The position numbers and the translations under genes are program-made. Source: an uncultured Alphaproteobacteria bacterium (GTDB lineage: Bacteria; Pseudomonadota; Alphaproteobacteria; CALKHQ01). Taken from it: a stretch of DNA of 5,239 nucleotides. The notes under the pieces are model-generated. The model saw nothing but the letters and a program-made list of their open reading frames with translations. It was not told the origin of the DNA and searched no databases. Where the stretch lies: the NCBI GenBank assembly GCA_937988735.1, contig CALKHQ010000235.1:1-5239 (forward strand), in the 5' to 3' direction. Below are positions 5,141-5,239 of the stretch, piece after piece. The first letter of the stretch is position 1, and each line of letters opens with the position of its first letter.

Positions 5141-5239
5141 CGCCTGGCCCGCCGTGACCGGCTGCATCGGGCCGGAGTCGCCGGCGGTCTGGAACCGGCT
5201 CTCGATCGCCCAGATCGAGGCGATCGAGCGGCTGGCGGG
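5127..5239 (+). CDS. Start of an unknown gene, truncated by the window end
   Basis: An ATG at 5127 opens a frame with no stop to the window end (37 full codons visible). It has a clear GGGAGG ribosome site at 5116-5121, 5 nt upstream, inside the end of the previous gene, and overlaps that gene by 14 nt, like other junctions in this operon. The visible N-terminus (MAAPDAWPAVTGCIGPESPA, then VWNRLSIAQIEAIERLA) shows no signal peptide and ends in what looks like the start of a helix. The family cannot be told from this length. In Mu-like phages a Gam-type, GemA-type or other small early gene could sit near here, but nothing visible selects one. Confidence 0.65.
   Translation, partial: MAAPDAWPAVTGCIGPESPAVWNRLSIAQIEAIERLA

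Larger units (their letters stand above)
1..5239 (+). mobile_element. Part of the early region of a Mu-like transposable phage/prophage
   Basis: The adjacent pair of a MuA-type transposase and a MuB-type ATPase, followed by a DUF3164-type protein in one tightly packed co-directional operon, is the signature of the early (replication) module of Mu-like phages. All recognisable genes have intact frames and intact catalytic motifs, so this is not an obviously decayed remnant. Neither phage end lies in the window: no repressor, no attL-type end with repeated transposase sites and no flanking host gene are seen, so the element extends beyond both sides. Whether it is a prophage or a free phage genome cannot be told from this piece. 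Confidence 0.93.

Overview
This high-GC window (roughly 70% G+C by eye, with G/C-ending codons) is part of the left, early region of a Mu-like transposable phage or prophage. The anchors are a full-length MuA-type DDE transposase (302-2263) followed by a MuB-type AAA+ ATPase (2329-3291). A DUF3164-type protein (4113-4781), common in Mu-like early operons, follows downstream. The GC content and the style of the proteins suggest a high-GC proteobacterial host, perhaps an alphaproteobacterium. That is inference, since no host gene is present.

Layout, all on the + strand: (1) an unknown small protein, probably cut by the window start (to 302), in the slot just upstream of A where Mu carries Ner; (2) the MuA-like transposase, starting in a TGATG overlap with gene 1; (3) a 65-nt gap with an 8-bp-stem hairpin and a strong Shine-Dalgarno sequence; (4) the MuB-like ATPase; (5) an unknown 108-residue protein, joined by TGATG; (6) a 169-residue protein joined by GTGA, whose N-terminal half resembles the C-terminal DNA-binding domain IV of DnaA, with no AAA+ part; (7) the DUF3164 protein, overlapping by 11 nt; (8) an unknown 115-residue protein; (9) the start of another gene, overlapping by 14 nt and running off the window end.

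All genes are co-directional and nearly all overlap, so this reads as one polycistronic early transcript. Products A and B would be the transposition machine: A pairs and cleaves the phage ends and joins them to target DNA, while B captures target DNA and stimulates A. The remaining genes are accessory. The least expected is the standalone DnaA-domain-IV-like protein, because Mu replicates by transposition and host replication restart rather than from a DnaA origin. The repressor, Ner, the phage end with its MuA binding sites, and the Gam, Mor and late genes are not in the window. I see no tRNA, rRNA, CRISPR array, insertion sequence or canonical terminator, and no gene-free stretch above 300 nt.
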